Source: Pseudomonas sp. BGI-2
GTDB lineage: Bacteria > Pseudomonadota > Gammaproteobacteria > Pseudomonadales > Pseudomonadaceae
Reading direction: 5' to 3'
Length of the DNA: 64,000 nucleotides
Assembly (NCBI RefSeq): GCF_004310295.1
Contig: NZ_SISB01000008.1
Span: 48,201-112,200, forward strand
Part shown: positions 17,377-26,510 of the stretch, in pieces
Numbering within the stretch: position 1 is the stretch's first letter
How the letters are laid out: every line of letters begins with the position of its first letter
The notes under the pieces: model-generated
Told to the model about the DNA's origin: nothing
The model's database searches: none
Seen by the model: the letters and a program-made list of their open reading frames with translations, nothing else
Translations under genes and position numbers: made by a program

Positions 17377-18549
17377 TCAGCCGCCACTCCCGTCGGCCGG
17401 GCCGATCAGCAGGTGATCGCCTTCCTGCAAACCGTCGAGGATCTGCACCCGCAGACGATCGCTGATACCGGTGCGCACGTCGCGTTGCTGAATGCTGCCG
17501 TTTTTGGCGACGACCTGGGCGATTTGCATGTTGGCCTCAGTGCCGGCCTGCAACGCCGCGACAGGCGCAGTGAGGGTGTTTTTCGCCTGATCCGAAACGA
17601 AGAACACTTGGGTGGTCATTTCCGCCATCAACGCGTTGTCGGCGTTATCGACGTCCAGCAACACCGTATACAGCACCACACGCGCGCTGCCACTTTTGCT
17701 CGAACTGGCCGGGCTGCCGCCACCCTGGCTGGTCTGATCCAGCGGCTTGGGCGGCACTGGCAGAATTTGCCGCACGGTGCTGCTCCAGCGTCGGTTGCCA
17801 CCGCTGAGGGTGGTGAACCAGGCGGTCATGCCGGGTTTGACGTGGCCGATGTCGGCTTCCGAAACCTCGGCCCACACCGTCATCGGCGACAACTTGGCGA
17901 TGCGCAGAATCAGCGGTGTTTGCTGCTGGGCGTTGAGGGTCTGGCCGACCCGGGCGTCGAGTGCAACCACGGTGCCGGCCATCGGTGCGTAAATCCGCGT
18001 GTAACCGAGTTCGGCCTGATCGCTGCGCAGGCTGGCCTGGCCCTGACGGATCTGCGCCTGGAACATGTCGATGCGGGCCTGGGTGGCGCGCAGCTCGGCC
18101 TGGGCAGTTTGCACGTCTTCTTCGCGGGTTGCGCCGCCAGCCTTGAGGTTCTGTTGGCGCTGGTATTTCTGCCGGGCCAGTTCGTGCAGTGCCTGTTGTT
18201 CCTGAAGCTGCGCCTTGAGGTTCTCGATGGAGAACCGGCCGGCGTCGAGTTTGGCTTGCTGGGTGGACGGATCGATCTCCACCAGCAATTGGCCTTCCTT
18301 GACCACGTCGCCGACTTCCACGTGGATCTTCTGGATCTGCCCGGACGCCTGGGCGCCGACGTCGACATAGCGCCGGGGTTGCAGGGTGCCCAACGCGGTG
18401 ACGCTGCTTTCAATGTCGCCACGGCTGACTTGCACGGTGGCGAATTTGTCCCGCCCAGGCGGGATCACTTGCCAGGCGGCGATGGCGATAACGGGGATCA
18501 GACAAAGTGCTACAAGCAGGGCGCGTCGGGTCTGTCGGGGACGTTTCAT
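17377..18549 (-). CDS. pvdR: Periplasmic adaptor PvdR of the pyoverdine efflux pump
   Basis: A 390-residue MacA-type membrane fusion protein. It has an N-terminal anchor (ALLVALCLIPVIAIAAWQV), a biotinyl-lipoyl-like domain split by a long alpha-helical hairpin (about residues 90-190, Gln/Ala rich), then a beta-barrel domain and a Ser/Gly-rich insert (SQGGGSPASSSKSGS). It bridges PvdT and OpmQ. It is first gene of pvdR-pvdT-opmQ, with an iron-starvation box about 110 bases upstream. Confidence 0.94.
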   Translation of the reverse strand: MKRPRQTRRALLVALCLIPVIAIAAWQVIPPGRDKFATVQVSRGDIESSVTALGTLQPRRYVDVGAQASGQIQKIHVEVGDVVKEGQLLVEIDPSTQQAKLDAGRFSIENLKAQLQEQQALHELARQKYQRQQNLKAGGATREEDVQTAQAELRATQARIDMFQAQIRQGQASLRSDQAELGYTRIYAPMAGTVVALDARVGQTLNAQQQTPLILRIAKLSPMTVWAEVSEADIGHVKPGMTAWFTTLSGGNRRWSSTVRQILPVPPKPLDQTSQGGGSPASSSKSGSARVVLYTVLLDVDNADNALMAEMTTQVFFVSDQAKNTLTAPVAALQAGTEANMQIAQVVAKNGSIQQRDVRTGISDRLRVQILDGLQEGDHLLIGPADGSGG

Positions 18550-18657
18550 GCAGGGTTCCGGCCAATGGGTATCGGCCCGTCGTTCAACCTGCGCACATAA
18601 ACCGGCGACAGCCGAACGCTGTCGGGGAGCCGACAGACACGGGGAGCTGTCCTGTAA

Positions 18658-18681
18658 ACGAGGAAAGTAGCGGGGAATTTA
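18658..18681 (-). promoter_or_regulatory. Iron-starvation (PvdS) box for pvdR-pvdT-opmQ
   Basis: On the minus strand: TAAAT (complement of 18677-18681), 16 bases, CGT (complement of 18658-18660). It lies upstream of pvdR and has the same spacing as the other four boxes. Confidence 0.78.
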
Positions 18682-18722
18682 GGTGCGGACACAGGTCGAT
18701 ACAAACAGACTGCGGGCGCTTG

Positions 18723-18863
18723 TGTGGCGAGGGGATTTAGCGAAACGTCGCACCGCCCCGTTAGGCTGCGGAGCGGCCCCGGCATTTCAAAGTTAAAGCG
18801 CATTAACGACTGCTTCGCAGCCTAACGGGGCGGTGCGACGTTTCGCTAAATCCCCTCGCCACA
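18723..18863. repeat. Perfect 48-bp inverted repeat between pvdR and fpvI
   Basis: Bases 18723-18770 and 18816-18863 are exact reverse complements (48 of 48), with a 45-base spacer. The units begin TGTGGCGAGGGGATTTAGCG, a type familiar from intergenic repeats of the P. fluorescens group. It separates two divergent iron-regulated promoters. Confidence 0.9.
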
Positions 18864-18919
18864 AGGTGTAGCACATGACTATTTATCGGGTAAGTCAAAC
18901 CAACACTTTAAATCTATAT

Positions 18920-18938
18920 GAGAATTACTATAAATTAC
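18920..18938 (+). promoter_or_regulatory. Fur-like box upstream of fpvI
   Basis: The AT-rich 19-mer starting GAGAATTACTATAAATTAC matches the Fur consensus at 11 of 19 positions by eye. It lies about 95-110 bases before the chosen fpvI start. fpvI is Fur-repressed in studied pseudomonads. Confidence 0.5.
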
Positions 18939-19031
18939 GCGGCTCGAACTGCCACCATCTTGCCACTGCCTATTTCGGCGGTCGCCGAGGTGGCTCAAGG
19001 ACAGAAACCGCACCCTGTGCGGCCGGGAGTC

Positions 19032-19514
19032 ATGTTGGAAAACTACTATCGCGAGCTGGTGTGTTTCCTGAACGCCAAGCTAGGCAACCGTCAGGTTGCC
19101 GAAGATGTGGTGCATGACGCTTATTTGCGGGTGCTGGAGCGTTCCAGCGACACGCCGATCGAGCAGCCCCGGGCATTCCTTTATCGCACCGCGCTGAACC
19201 TGGTGATTGACGATCATCGGCGCAATGCCTTGCGCCAGGTCGAGTCGCTGGACGTGCTCGACAACGAAGAGCGCTACTTCACACCATCGCCGCACAACTG
19301 CCTCGATCACGGCCAGCGCCTGGAGATGCTCCAGCGTGCCTTGGCGGAATTGCCACGGCTGTGTCGCGAAAGTTTTCTGCTGCGCAAAATCGATGGCCTG
19401 TCGCACCCGGAAATCGCTGAACAACTGGGCATCTCGCGCGCGCTGGTGGAGAAGCACATCGTCAATGCCATGAAACATTGCCGCGTGCGGATGCGCCAGT
19501 GGGACGCCCATTGA
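19032..19514 (+). CDS. fpvI: ECF sigma factor FpvI (for fpvA)
   Basis: A 160-residue iron-type ECF sigma factor. Region 2 holds YYRELVCFLNAKLGN, AEDVVHDAYLRVLE and QPRAFLYRTALNLVIDDHRR. Region 4 holds LPRLCRESFLLRKIDGLSHPEIAEQLGISRALVEKHIV. FpvI directs RNA polymerase to fpvA when ferripyoverdine binds the receptor. I chose ATG at 19032 (MLENYYREL) because it matches the usual ~160-residue length. The first in-frame ATG at 18918 overlaps the candidate Fur box and would add 38 residues without family character. The location beside pvdA and fpvA, and the lack of an adjacent fecR-like gene, fit FpvI rather than PvdS. Its anti-sigma FpvR is not in the window. Confidence 0.85.
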   Translation: MLENYYRELVCFLNAKLGNRQVAEDVVHDAYLRVLERSSDTPIEQPRAFLYRTALNLVIDDHRRNALRQVESLDVLDNEERYFTPSPHNCLDHGQRLEMLQRALAELPRLCRESFLLRKIDGLSHPEIAEQLGISRALVEKHIVNAMKHCRVRMRQWDAH

Positions 19515-19525
19515 TCCCTTCTCTC

Positions 19526-19549
19526 TAAATTTTTTTTCATTGTCCTCGT
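19526..19549 (+). promoter_or_regulatory. Iron-starvation (PvdS) box for pvdA
   Basis: TAAAT at 19526-19530, 16 bases that begin with seven T, then CGT at 19547-19549. It lies 88 bases upstream of the pvdA start. Confidence 0.85.
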
Positions 19550-19636
19550 TCCTACTCAACAGACGACCTGCTGTCCTGCATCAGGTCACTTCGGCTTATT
19601 CCCCTTGTTGAGGGGTTCATCCAGAGGACACTGGAA

Positions 19637-20974
19637 ATGACACAGGCAATTGCATCGCCCATCGTTCACGACCTGATCGGCGTCGGTTTCGGCCCTTCGA
19701 ACCTGGCGCTGGCCATCGCTCTGCAAGAGCGCGGGCCGAACCAGGGCGAGCTGGATGTACTGTTTCTCGACAAGCAGCCCAACTACAGCTGGCACGGCAA
19801 TACCCTGTCGACCCAGAGCGAACTGCAGATTTCCTTCCTCAAAGACCTGGTGACCCTGCGCAATCCGACCAGCCCGTATTCGTTCGTCAACTACCTCAAG
19901 CATCACGGCCGTCTGGTGGACTTCATCAACCTCGGCACGTTCTATCCGTGCCGCATGGAGTACAACGATTACCTGCGCTGGGTCGCCGGCCAGTTTGAAG
20001 CCCAGAGCCGCTACGGCGAAGAAGTGCTGACCATCGAGCCGGTGCTGCACAACCAGCAGGTCGAGGCGCTGCGGGTGATCTCTCGCGACGCCACGGGGCA
20101 TCAACATGTACGCACCACCCGTTCGGTGGTGGTCAGTACCGGCGGTACGCCGCGCATTCCCGAAGCGTTCAAGGCGCTCAAAGGTGACGGCCGCGTGTTC
20201 CACCACTCCCAGTACCTGGCGCAGATGGCCAAGCAGCCTTGCGTGAACAATCAGCCGATGAGCATCGCGATCATCGGTGGCGGTCAAAGTGCGGCGGAAG
20301 CCTTCATCGATTTGAACGACAGCTTCCCGTCGGTGCAGGTGGACATGATCCTGCGTGGCTCGGCACTGAAGCCGGCGGATGACAGCCCGTTCGTCAACGA
20401 AGTGTTCTCGCCGGAGTTCACCGACCTGGTGTTCCAGCAGGCGAGCAGCGAGCGCGAGCGTCTGGTCAACGAGTACCACAACACCAACTATTCGGTGGTG
20501 GACATCGACCTGATCGAACGCATCTACGGCATCTTCTATCGCCAGAAAGTCTCGGGCGTCGCGCGCCATGCGTTCCGTACTCTGACCACGATCGAAAAAG
20601 CCACCGCCACCGAGCGCGGCATCGAACTGGCGGTGCGCAACAATGCCACTGGTGAAGTCACGGTTCGCCTTTACGACGCCGTGGTCCTGGCCACCGGTTA
20701 CGAGCGCCAGATGCACCGAAAACTGCTGGCGCCGCTGGAGCAGTACCTGGGTGATTTCGAGGTGGATCGCAACTACAAGCTGATCACCGACGAACGCTGC
20801 AAGGCCGGCATCTATATGCAGGGCTTCTGCCAGGCGAGCCATGGTTTGAGCGACACCTTGTTGTCGATCCTGCCGATTCGGGCGGATGAGATTGCCGGTT
20901 CCTTGTATGACCATGGAAAGAACCGTGGGCATAGCCGGTCGGTGGTGGATTTGTTGCTAGCGACTGCCAGCTAA
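19637..20974 (+). CDS. pvdA: L-ornithine N5-monooxygenase PvdA
   Basis: A 445-residue flavin-dependent N-hydroxylating monooxygenase that makes N5-hydroxyornithine, the hydroxamate unit of pyoverdine. The FAD site is GVGFGPSNLALA at residues 15-26. The NADPH site is IAIIGGGQSAAEAF around residue 213-226, and the closing ATGY motif is VVLATGYER. The substrate-side segment WHGNTLSTQSELQISFLKDLVTLRNPTSPYSF is also typical (quoted in part: QISFLKDLVTLRNP). A GAGGA ribosome site supports the start. It is monocistronic with a strong PvdS box, and its product supplies the formyl/hydroxy-ornithine residues loaded by the synthetases. Confidence 0.96.
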   Translation: MTQAIASPIVHDLIGVGFGPSNLALAIALQERGPNQGELDVLFLDKQPNYSWHGNTLSTQSELQISFLKDLVTLRNPTSPYSFVNYLKHHGRLVDFINLGTFYPCRMEYNDYLRWVAGQFEAQSRYGEEVLTIEPVLHNQQVEALRVISRDATGHQHVRTTRSVVVSTGGTPRIPEAFKALKGDGRVFHHSQYLAQMAKQPCVNNQPMSIAIIGGGQSAAEAFIDLNDSFPSVQVDMILRGSALKPADDSPFVNEVFSPEFTDLVFQQASSERERLVNEYHNTNYSVVDIDLIERIYGIFYRQKVSGVARHAFRTLTTIEKATATERGIELAVRNNATGEVTVRLYDAVVLATGYERQMHRKLLAPLEQYLGDFEVDRNYKLITDERCKAGIYMQGFCQASHGLSDTLLSILPIRADEIAGSLYDHGKNRGHSRSVVDLLLATAS

Positions 20975-20999
20975 ATCTTCGGCGCCTGTCAGGCCGCCA

Positions 21000-21070
21000 T
21001 CGCGAGCAGGCTCGCTCCCACAATGGACCTGTATTCACAGGACAAAATGTAGGAGCGAGCCTGCTCGCGA
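21000..21070. repeat. Inverted REP-type pair
   Basis: Two inverted GTAGGAGCGAGCCTGCTCGCGA-type units downstream of pvdA. Confidence 0.82.
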
Positions 21071-21296
21071 AGAGGCCCTGAAAAGCACCACAAATCTTGA
21101 AAGCTGAACCCTTCCTGAAGAACCCCGCAATTCTCCCACCACCCACCGTTCCTTCGTTTACTCTCCAGAAATCGGGGCGTAAGCTTCGCGCGTTTTCATC
21201 AATAGCGGAGACCCTCAGTGGGTACTTGTTCGAGTGACAGTAGTCGGCCGGATTCGATAACCGGCACCTTCCCGGCAAGATAACGCGCAGCCTGGC

Positions 21297-22007
21297 AGCG
21301 CCGTGGACATCGCCAAGGAAGCGGCCGACATCATTCTGCTGGAGAAGAGCCTGATGGTGCTGGAGGAGGGCGTGCTGGAAGGGCGCCGGACCTTCGCCAA
21401 CATGCTCAAGTACATCAAGATGACCGCCAGCTCGAACTTCGGCAACGTGTTCTCGGTGCTGGTGGCCAGCGCGTTCATCCCGTTCCTGCCGATGCACCTG
21501 CTGGTGCAAAACCTGCTCTACGACATTTCGCAGATCGCCATCCCGTTCGATAACGTCGATGAAGAAATGCTCGGCAAGCCGCAGCGTTGGCAGCCAGCGG
21601 ATGTCGGGCGCTTCATGCTGTTTTTCGGCCCGATCAGTTCGATCTTCGACATCACCACGTTTGCCCTGATGTGGTACGTGTTCGACGCCAACACACCGGA
21701 CCATCAAACCCTGTTCCAGTGCGGCTGGTTCGTGGTCGGGTTGCTGACGCAGACGTTGATCGTGCACATGATCCGCACACCGAAAATCCCGTTCCTGCAA
21801 AGCCGCGCGGCGATGCCGTTGATGGTCATGACCGGGATCATCATGGCAGTCGGGATCTTCCTGCCAATGGGGCCGTTGGCGCACTACTTCAAATCAGAGG
21901 CGCTGCCGTCGCTGTATTTCGTGTTCTTGCCGGTGATTCTGCTGGCGTACATGGGGCTGACTCAAGCGGTGAAGGGATTCTACATTCGGCGGTTTGGATG
22001 GCAGTAA
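21297..22007 (+). pseudogene. 3' remnant of an MgtA/MgtB-type Mg2+-transporting P-type ATPase
   Basis: About 236 residues match only the C-terminal quarter of P3B magnesium ATPases. It begins at SAVDIAKEAADIILLEKSL (normally just after the GDGINDAPALR hinge) and runs through the last six membrane segments to FYIRRFGWQ. The P loop Asp, nucleotide-binding and actuator domains are missing, so it cannot be a working pump. Homology starts abruptly near 21296. The upstream 21170-21295 sequence has a GCCGG/CCGGC hairpin and no coding look; it may be the old leader joined to the 3' end by an internal deletion. The rest of the gap to pvdA holds only a REP pair. Confidence 0.85.
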
Positions 22008-22109
22008 TTGCCGGAATCTGCAGTCATTTAGGAAAAGTCCTACAGAAACCTGTGCGCGCCTCCCGTAGCCTCGCCGCATCAAAAACCAGCCATCACACAA
22101 GAGGCTCTG

Positions 22110-22520
22110 ATGCCGAATAAAGCCTTACGCATCCTGATCGCCGACCAGCAGCACTTTCACCGGATGAACATCGAACGGCTGTTCAATCAACTCGGCTATT
22201 ACCGGGTGGCGCCGGTGCAGGGGCTTGCGCCAATGCTGACCCTGATCGAATACGGTTGCGAGCCGTTCGACCTGGTGGTCGTCAATGCCGCGCTGGCGGC
22301 AGGCGAACTGGATGTGCTCGGGTACTTCCTCAATAACCGGCAGGTTCGCCATGCACTGATTTTCGACGGCCAACGGGCGCACTTGCCGCCGATCCCGGCC
22401 TGTGAGCAACAGAAGATTCAGGTGAGCCACGCAGCGCTGCCTGATCTGCCGTGCATTCAGCGGCTGATGACGATCATTGATCCATCGCCGCAGGAGCGCG
22501 ATCAGCGGTATGCCGGGTGA
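22110..22520 (+). CDS. Receiver-like protein lacking the phosphoacceptor aspartate
   Basis: A 136-residue CheY-like protein. The start LRILIADQQHFHRMNIERLF has the shape of a receiver (beta-1, then an acidic turn), but only one acidic residue (D12) remains. The strand that should end in the phosphorylated Asp reads FDLVVVNAAL, with Asn59 in that place. There is no output domain. An AAGAGG ribosome site precedes the ATG. It lies 142 bases upstream of a BvgA/EvgA-like regulator and its hybrid kinase on the same strand. It may therefore act as a phosphorylation-independent partner or antagonist in that pathway; this is inference. It could also be a decayed receiver. Confidence 0.75.
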   Translation: MPNKALRILIADQQHFHRMNIERLFNQLGYYRVAPVQGLAPMLTLIEYGCEPFDLVVVNAALAAGELDVLGYFLNNRQVRHALIFDGQRAHLPPIPACEQQKIQVSHAALPDLPCIQRLMTIIDPSPQERDQRYAG

Positions 22521-22662
22521 TGGCGGTTTACCGTTCGTCGGTACTGTCATTTCTTACAGGTAGATTCTGCCTTTCCTCCATGCAACAGTCATGGCGCAGC
22601 CGTTGCGTCTACCCCGACGTTATCCCGTGGGCATTCGCTGAGTCTTTGCACAGGGAGTGGCC

Positions 22663-23283
22663 ATGAAGTCAGTGCTGATTGTCGACGATCATCCGGTGAT
22701 TCGAGCCGCACTCAAGCTTGTACTTGAACGGGAAGGTTTCAAACGGATTCATGAGGCGGCAAGTGTTGGGGAAGCGTTGACGATACTGCGTCAGCATCCG
22801 GTCGATGTGCTAATCCTGGATCTGGTGATGCCTGACGGCAGTGGGCTGGATCTGCTGGAGCGAATCAGGTCCAGCGCCTGGAAATGTGTGGTGCTGGTTT
22901 TCACTTCGCTCGATCCGCTGTTTTTCCAGGAGCGTTGCATGCGCGGTGGCGCCTTGGCGTATGTCTCGAAAACCAACAGCCTGGATCAATTGCACAAGGC
23001 GCTGCACGCGTTGATGGCGGGCTACACCTATTTCGCGCAGCTGGTTTCCAGCCCGATGAACCCGCTGCAACACAGTGAAAAAAAGATGATCGACTCGCTT
23101 TCCAACCGAGAGATGAACATCTTGCAGCACCTTGCCCGAGGCCTCTCCAACAAGGCGATCGCCAAAGCCATGAACCTGAGCCACAAAACCGTCAGCACCT
23201 ACAAAACGCGTTTGATCATAAAACTGGGGGTCGTGGCGGCGGTGCATCTGCGCGATTTCGCCATACGCAATCACCTGATCTGA
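22663..23283 (+). CDS. NarL/LuxR-type response regulator (BvgA/EvgA-like)
   Basis: A 206-residue DNA-binding response regulator. The receiver domain has VDDHP at residues 7-11, phosphoacceptor D53 (DVLILDLVMPDGSG) and a Lys in AYVSKTNS. The C-terminal helix-turn-helix is of the GerE/LuxR type, with LSNREMNILQHLARGLSNKAIA, MNLSHKTVSTYKTRL. AGGGAG five bases before the ATG fixes the start. Its TGA is followed immediately by the GTG of the hybrid kinase, so the two are a translationally coupled pair. Target genes are not evident from the sequence. Confidence 0.9.
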   Translation: MKSVLIVDDHPVIRAALKLVLEREGFKRIHEAASVGEALTILRQHPVDVLILDLVMPDGSGLDLLERIRSSAWKCVVLVFTSLDPLFFQERCMRGGALAYVSKTNSLDQLHKALHALMAGYTYFAQLVSSPMNPLQHSEKKMIDSLSNREMNILQHLARGLSNKAIAKAMNLSHKTVSTYKTRLIIKLGVVAAVHLRDFAIRNHLI

Positions 23284-26200
23284 GTGCGCCCGATCGTGCA
23301 TATCTTGCTTCTGATCCTGATGGTGTGCCTGGTGCCCCCGGCGTTGGCCTCGATCGCCGGCGAGCCTGAGCGCTTGCAGCTGCTGGGGCGTTCCACAGTG
23401 GAAGGGTACGAGGTCCCTCTGGAGAAACAGGACCGCCAATGGCTGCGCAACAAGCGTGTGTTGCGCGTCGGGGTGAGCGGGCCGGACTACCCGCCGTTCG
23501 AGGTGACGCGCAATCACGATGAGCTGGAAGGCATCACCGCCGATTACACCGCGCTGGTCGCGCAACTGCTGAACGTGCAGATCGAGGTGCTGCGTTATGT
23601 CACGCGTGAAGCGGCCATGGAGGCCCTTAAATACGGCGAGCTCGATGTGCTCGCGACTTCGAACAGCTTTGAGCTGGCCGACCCCGAGCTGATCCTGTCC
23701 AGTGCGTATGCTGAAGATCAGCCGATGCTGGTCACCCGTCTGGACGAGCGCATGCCAGTGGATCTGGCGGGCAAGCGCATTGCCATGGCCGATGACTATC
23801 TGCCGGCGCAAACCGTTAAATCGTTCTATCCCGAGGCCAGCCTGCAACGTTATCCGTCGGCGCTAGATGCGCTCGGGGCGGTGGCGTATGGGCAGGATGA
23901 CGTGTACCTAGGGGACTTCATCAGCGCTAATTACCTGATCAACAACAACTACCTCAATGACATTCAGATGATCGGGCCGGCCGGCCTCGACGCTAACCCG
24001 TTTGGCTTCGCACTGGCTCGGGACAACCTGCCACTTAAGGAACTCATCGACAAGGCGCTGGCGGCGATCCCCATGGATCAGCGCTCAATCATCGAGCAGC
24101 GCTGGAGCGCCGGCAGGGCCAAAGTGGCGGGACAGCAGCGCGTGAGTCTGAGTGAGAGTGAACAGCGCTGGCTGGATCAGCATCCAATGGTGAAGGTGGG
24201 CGTCGTCGGGGACTTTGCGCCGTTGACCTTCTACGATGCCGAGGGTCGATTCAGTGGGTTGACGGCGCAATTGCTGACGCTGATCAGCCAGCGCAGCGGT
24301 TTGAACTTTAACGTGTTACGAGGGCAAACCCTGGACCAGCAAATCCAGCGACTCAGAGCCGGCGAAATCAAGGTCTTGCCCGCCATCATCCCCATGACCA
24401 AAGACGTCGCCGGATTGCACTTTACCCGGTCCTATATGGCCCATCCGTACACACTGGTCAGTGCAACAACCCCCGGTAGCCCGACGACGCTGGACGATCT
24501 GGCCGGCAAACGCCTGGCGATTTATCCCCGTCATCCGATGCGCGCGTTTATTCAGGCGCGGGCGCCGCAGGTGCAGATGGTAGATGTACAAAACCCGGCC
24601 GAAGGTCTGGAGCTGGTGGCGAAGGGACAGGCCGATGCCGCGCTCAGTTCATTGTTCATGACCCGTTACCTGATCGCCCGGTATTACCAGGGACGTTTAC
24701 GGATCAGCAGCACCGTGGGCGATGAACCGGCGCGCATCGCCATGGCAACCGGCCGTGATGAACCGGAGTTGCACTCGATATTGAACAAGGCGTTGCTGAG
24801 CATTTCGCCCGAGGAAATGGACGATCTGGTCGCTCGCTGGAGCAATGATGTGGTGGTGGATGACAGTTATTGGCTGCGTCATCGCCAAGGTATTTTGCAG
24901 GCGTTTACCGCGGCCGCGGCGTTGTTGATGCTGGCCCTTGGATGGATCGCCTGGCAGCGTCGGCAGATTCGCCAGCGCCAGCAGTGGATGCAGCAGTTAC
25001 AGGTGGCCAAGGATGCGGCGGACGATGCCAACCGTGCCAAAACCACGTTTCTGGCGACCATGAGCCATGAAATCCGCACGCCGATCAATGCCCTGATCGG
25101 CTTTCTGGAAATGGCCTGGAAGCGTGCAGAAGAGGGCGTCGCCGATCGCGTCTCCCTCGAAGTCGCCTCCACGGCTGCGCAGCAGTTGCTGGCGTTGATC
25201 GGCGACATTCTGGACATCGCGCGTATTGAGTCCGGGCATTTATCGCTGACCCCCGAACGCGTCAATCTGCGTGATCTGGTGGCGTCGGTGTGCCGGGTCT
25301 TTGAAGGACTTGCCCGGGAAAAGCACCTGGCGTGGCGCGTCGATCTGGACCCGCGCAGTGATCGCGCAGTGTTGATCGACCCCACACGCTTCAAGCAAGT
25401 GCTGTCCAATCTGTTGAGCAATGCGATCAAGTTTACCTGCGAAGGCGAAGTGAGCCTGACGCTTCGGGTCATACCCGGTACGTTGGGGGGCCTGGCGGTG
25501 AATGTGCGCATTGAAGACAGTGGCATTGGCATCAGTGCGACCGACCAGCAGCGGTTGTTCAGTCCGTTCGTTCAGGCCGGCAACAGCCAGCAATCCGCCC
25601 GCAAGGGATCCGGGCTGGGGTTGGTGATCAGCCGCACGTTGTGCGAAATGATGGGCGGCCGGCTGGTGCTGCGCAGCGTCCTCGGACGGGGTTCGCAGGT
25701 CGAGATCAGCCTGTCGCTGATCGCATTGAAACCGCTGCCTGCCGATGAATCGGTGAAAAGGACGGTGGTGCAGGTCCCCACGCGGCCGCTGACGGTTCTG
25801 GTGGTTGATGATTACCCGGCCACCGCTTGTTGCTCTCAAGTCAACTGAGCTACCTGGGGCATCGCGTGATGGAGGCCGAGGATGGCGGGCAAGGGCTGGA
25901 ACTGTGGCGGGCACACGAGTTTGATGTGGTCATCACTGACTGCAATATGCCAAAACTCAGCGGTTATGAATTGACCGGCGCGATACGCGATGAAGAGCGC
26001 GCGCAAGGCCTGCCGCCGACGCTGATTCTGGGTTTTACCGCCAATGCGCAGCCTGAAGAAAAGGTCCTGTGCCTTGAAGCGGGTATGGACGACTGCCTGT
26101 TCAAACCCATTCGGCTGGCGGACCTGAGTGGGTGGTTGGCTGGCCGGTTTGCAGAGACGACGAGCAAACAACCCTCATCGTCAGAAATCGACCTGAGTGA

Positions 26201-26507
26201 GTTGGAGCAGTACGTCGGTGAAGACCGGACGTTGATCAATCAATTGCTGCGCGAACTGGCAGTGACCAATCGGCAGGACCGTGAACATCTGCTTCAAGCC
26301 CACGCTGGCAACAATCTCCCCGTTCTGCAAGACCTGGTGCACCGCATCAAGGGCGGTGCGCGCATGGTCCGGGCCCAACGGCTGATCGAGTGTTGTGAAG
26401 CGCTGGAACGTGCCTGCGGCGAGGGTCGCGCGGCATTGATTGACGAGGCCGTCGATCAATTGCAGGACGCAATGCGAAGTCTCGATCAGAGCCTTGAGCA
26501 GAGCTGA
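23284..26507 (+). pseudogene. BvgS/EvgS-like hybrid sensor kinase, frameshifted in its receiver domain
   Basis: A multidomain kinase. In order it has a signal peptide, two periplasmic solute-binding (Venus-flytrap) domains at about 58-290 and 300-535, and a membrane segment near 545-565. Then come HisKA with phospho-His H595 (TMSHEIRTPINALIGF) and an ATPase domain (NAIKFTCEGE, GSGLGLVISRTLCEMMGG). The first frame stops at 25846-25848, just inside the receiver after VLVVDDYPA. The remaining receiver (ITDCNMPKLSGYEL, Asp at 25938-25940) and an HPt domain (LVHRIKGGA, His at 26340-26342) continue in another frame from about 25827. Restoring one A near 25821-25823 (GCCACCGC to GCCAACCGC) would give DYPANRLLLSSQL and one protein of about 1070 residues. 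This is either a true mutation, giving a truncated kinase without its phosphorelay end, or a base-calling error. The GTG start abuts the regulator stop. Confidence 0.85.
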
Positions 26508-26510
26508 CGC

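Noticed and set aside
19032..19514. Call of PvdS for the sigma factor beside pvdA
   Set aside because: The ~160-residue length and the position next to fpvA/pvdA fit FpvI. PvdS is longer and usually lies elsewhere in this group.
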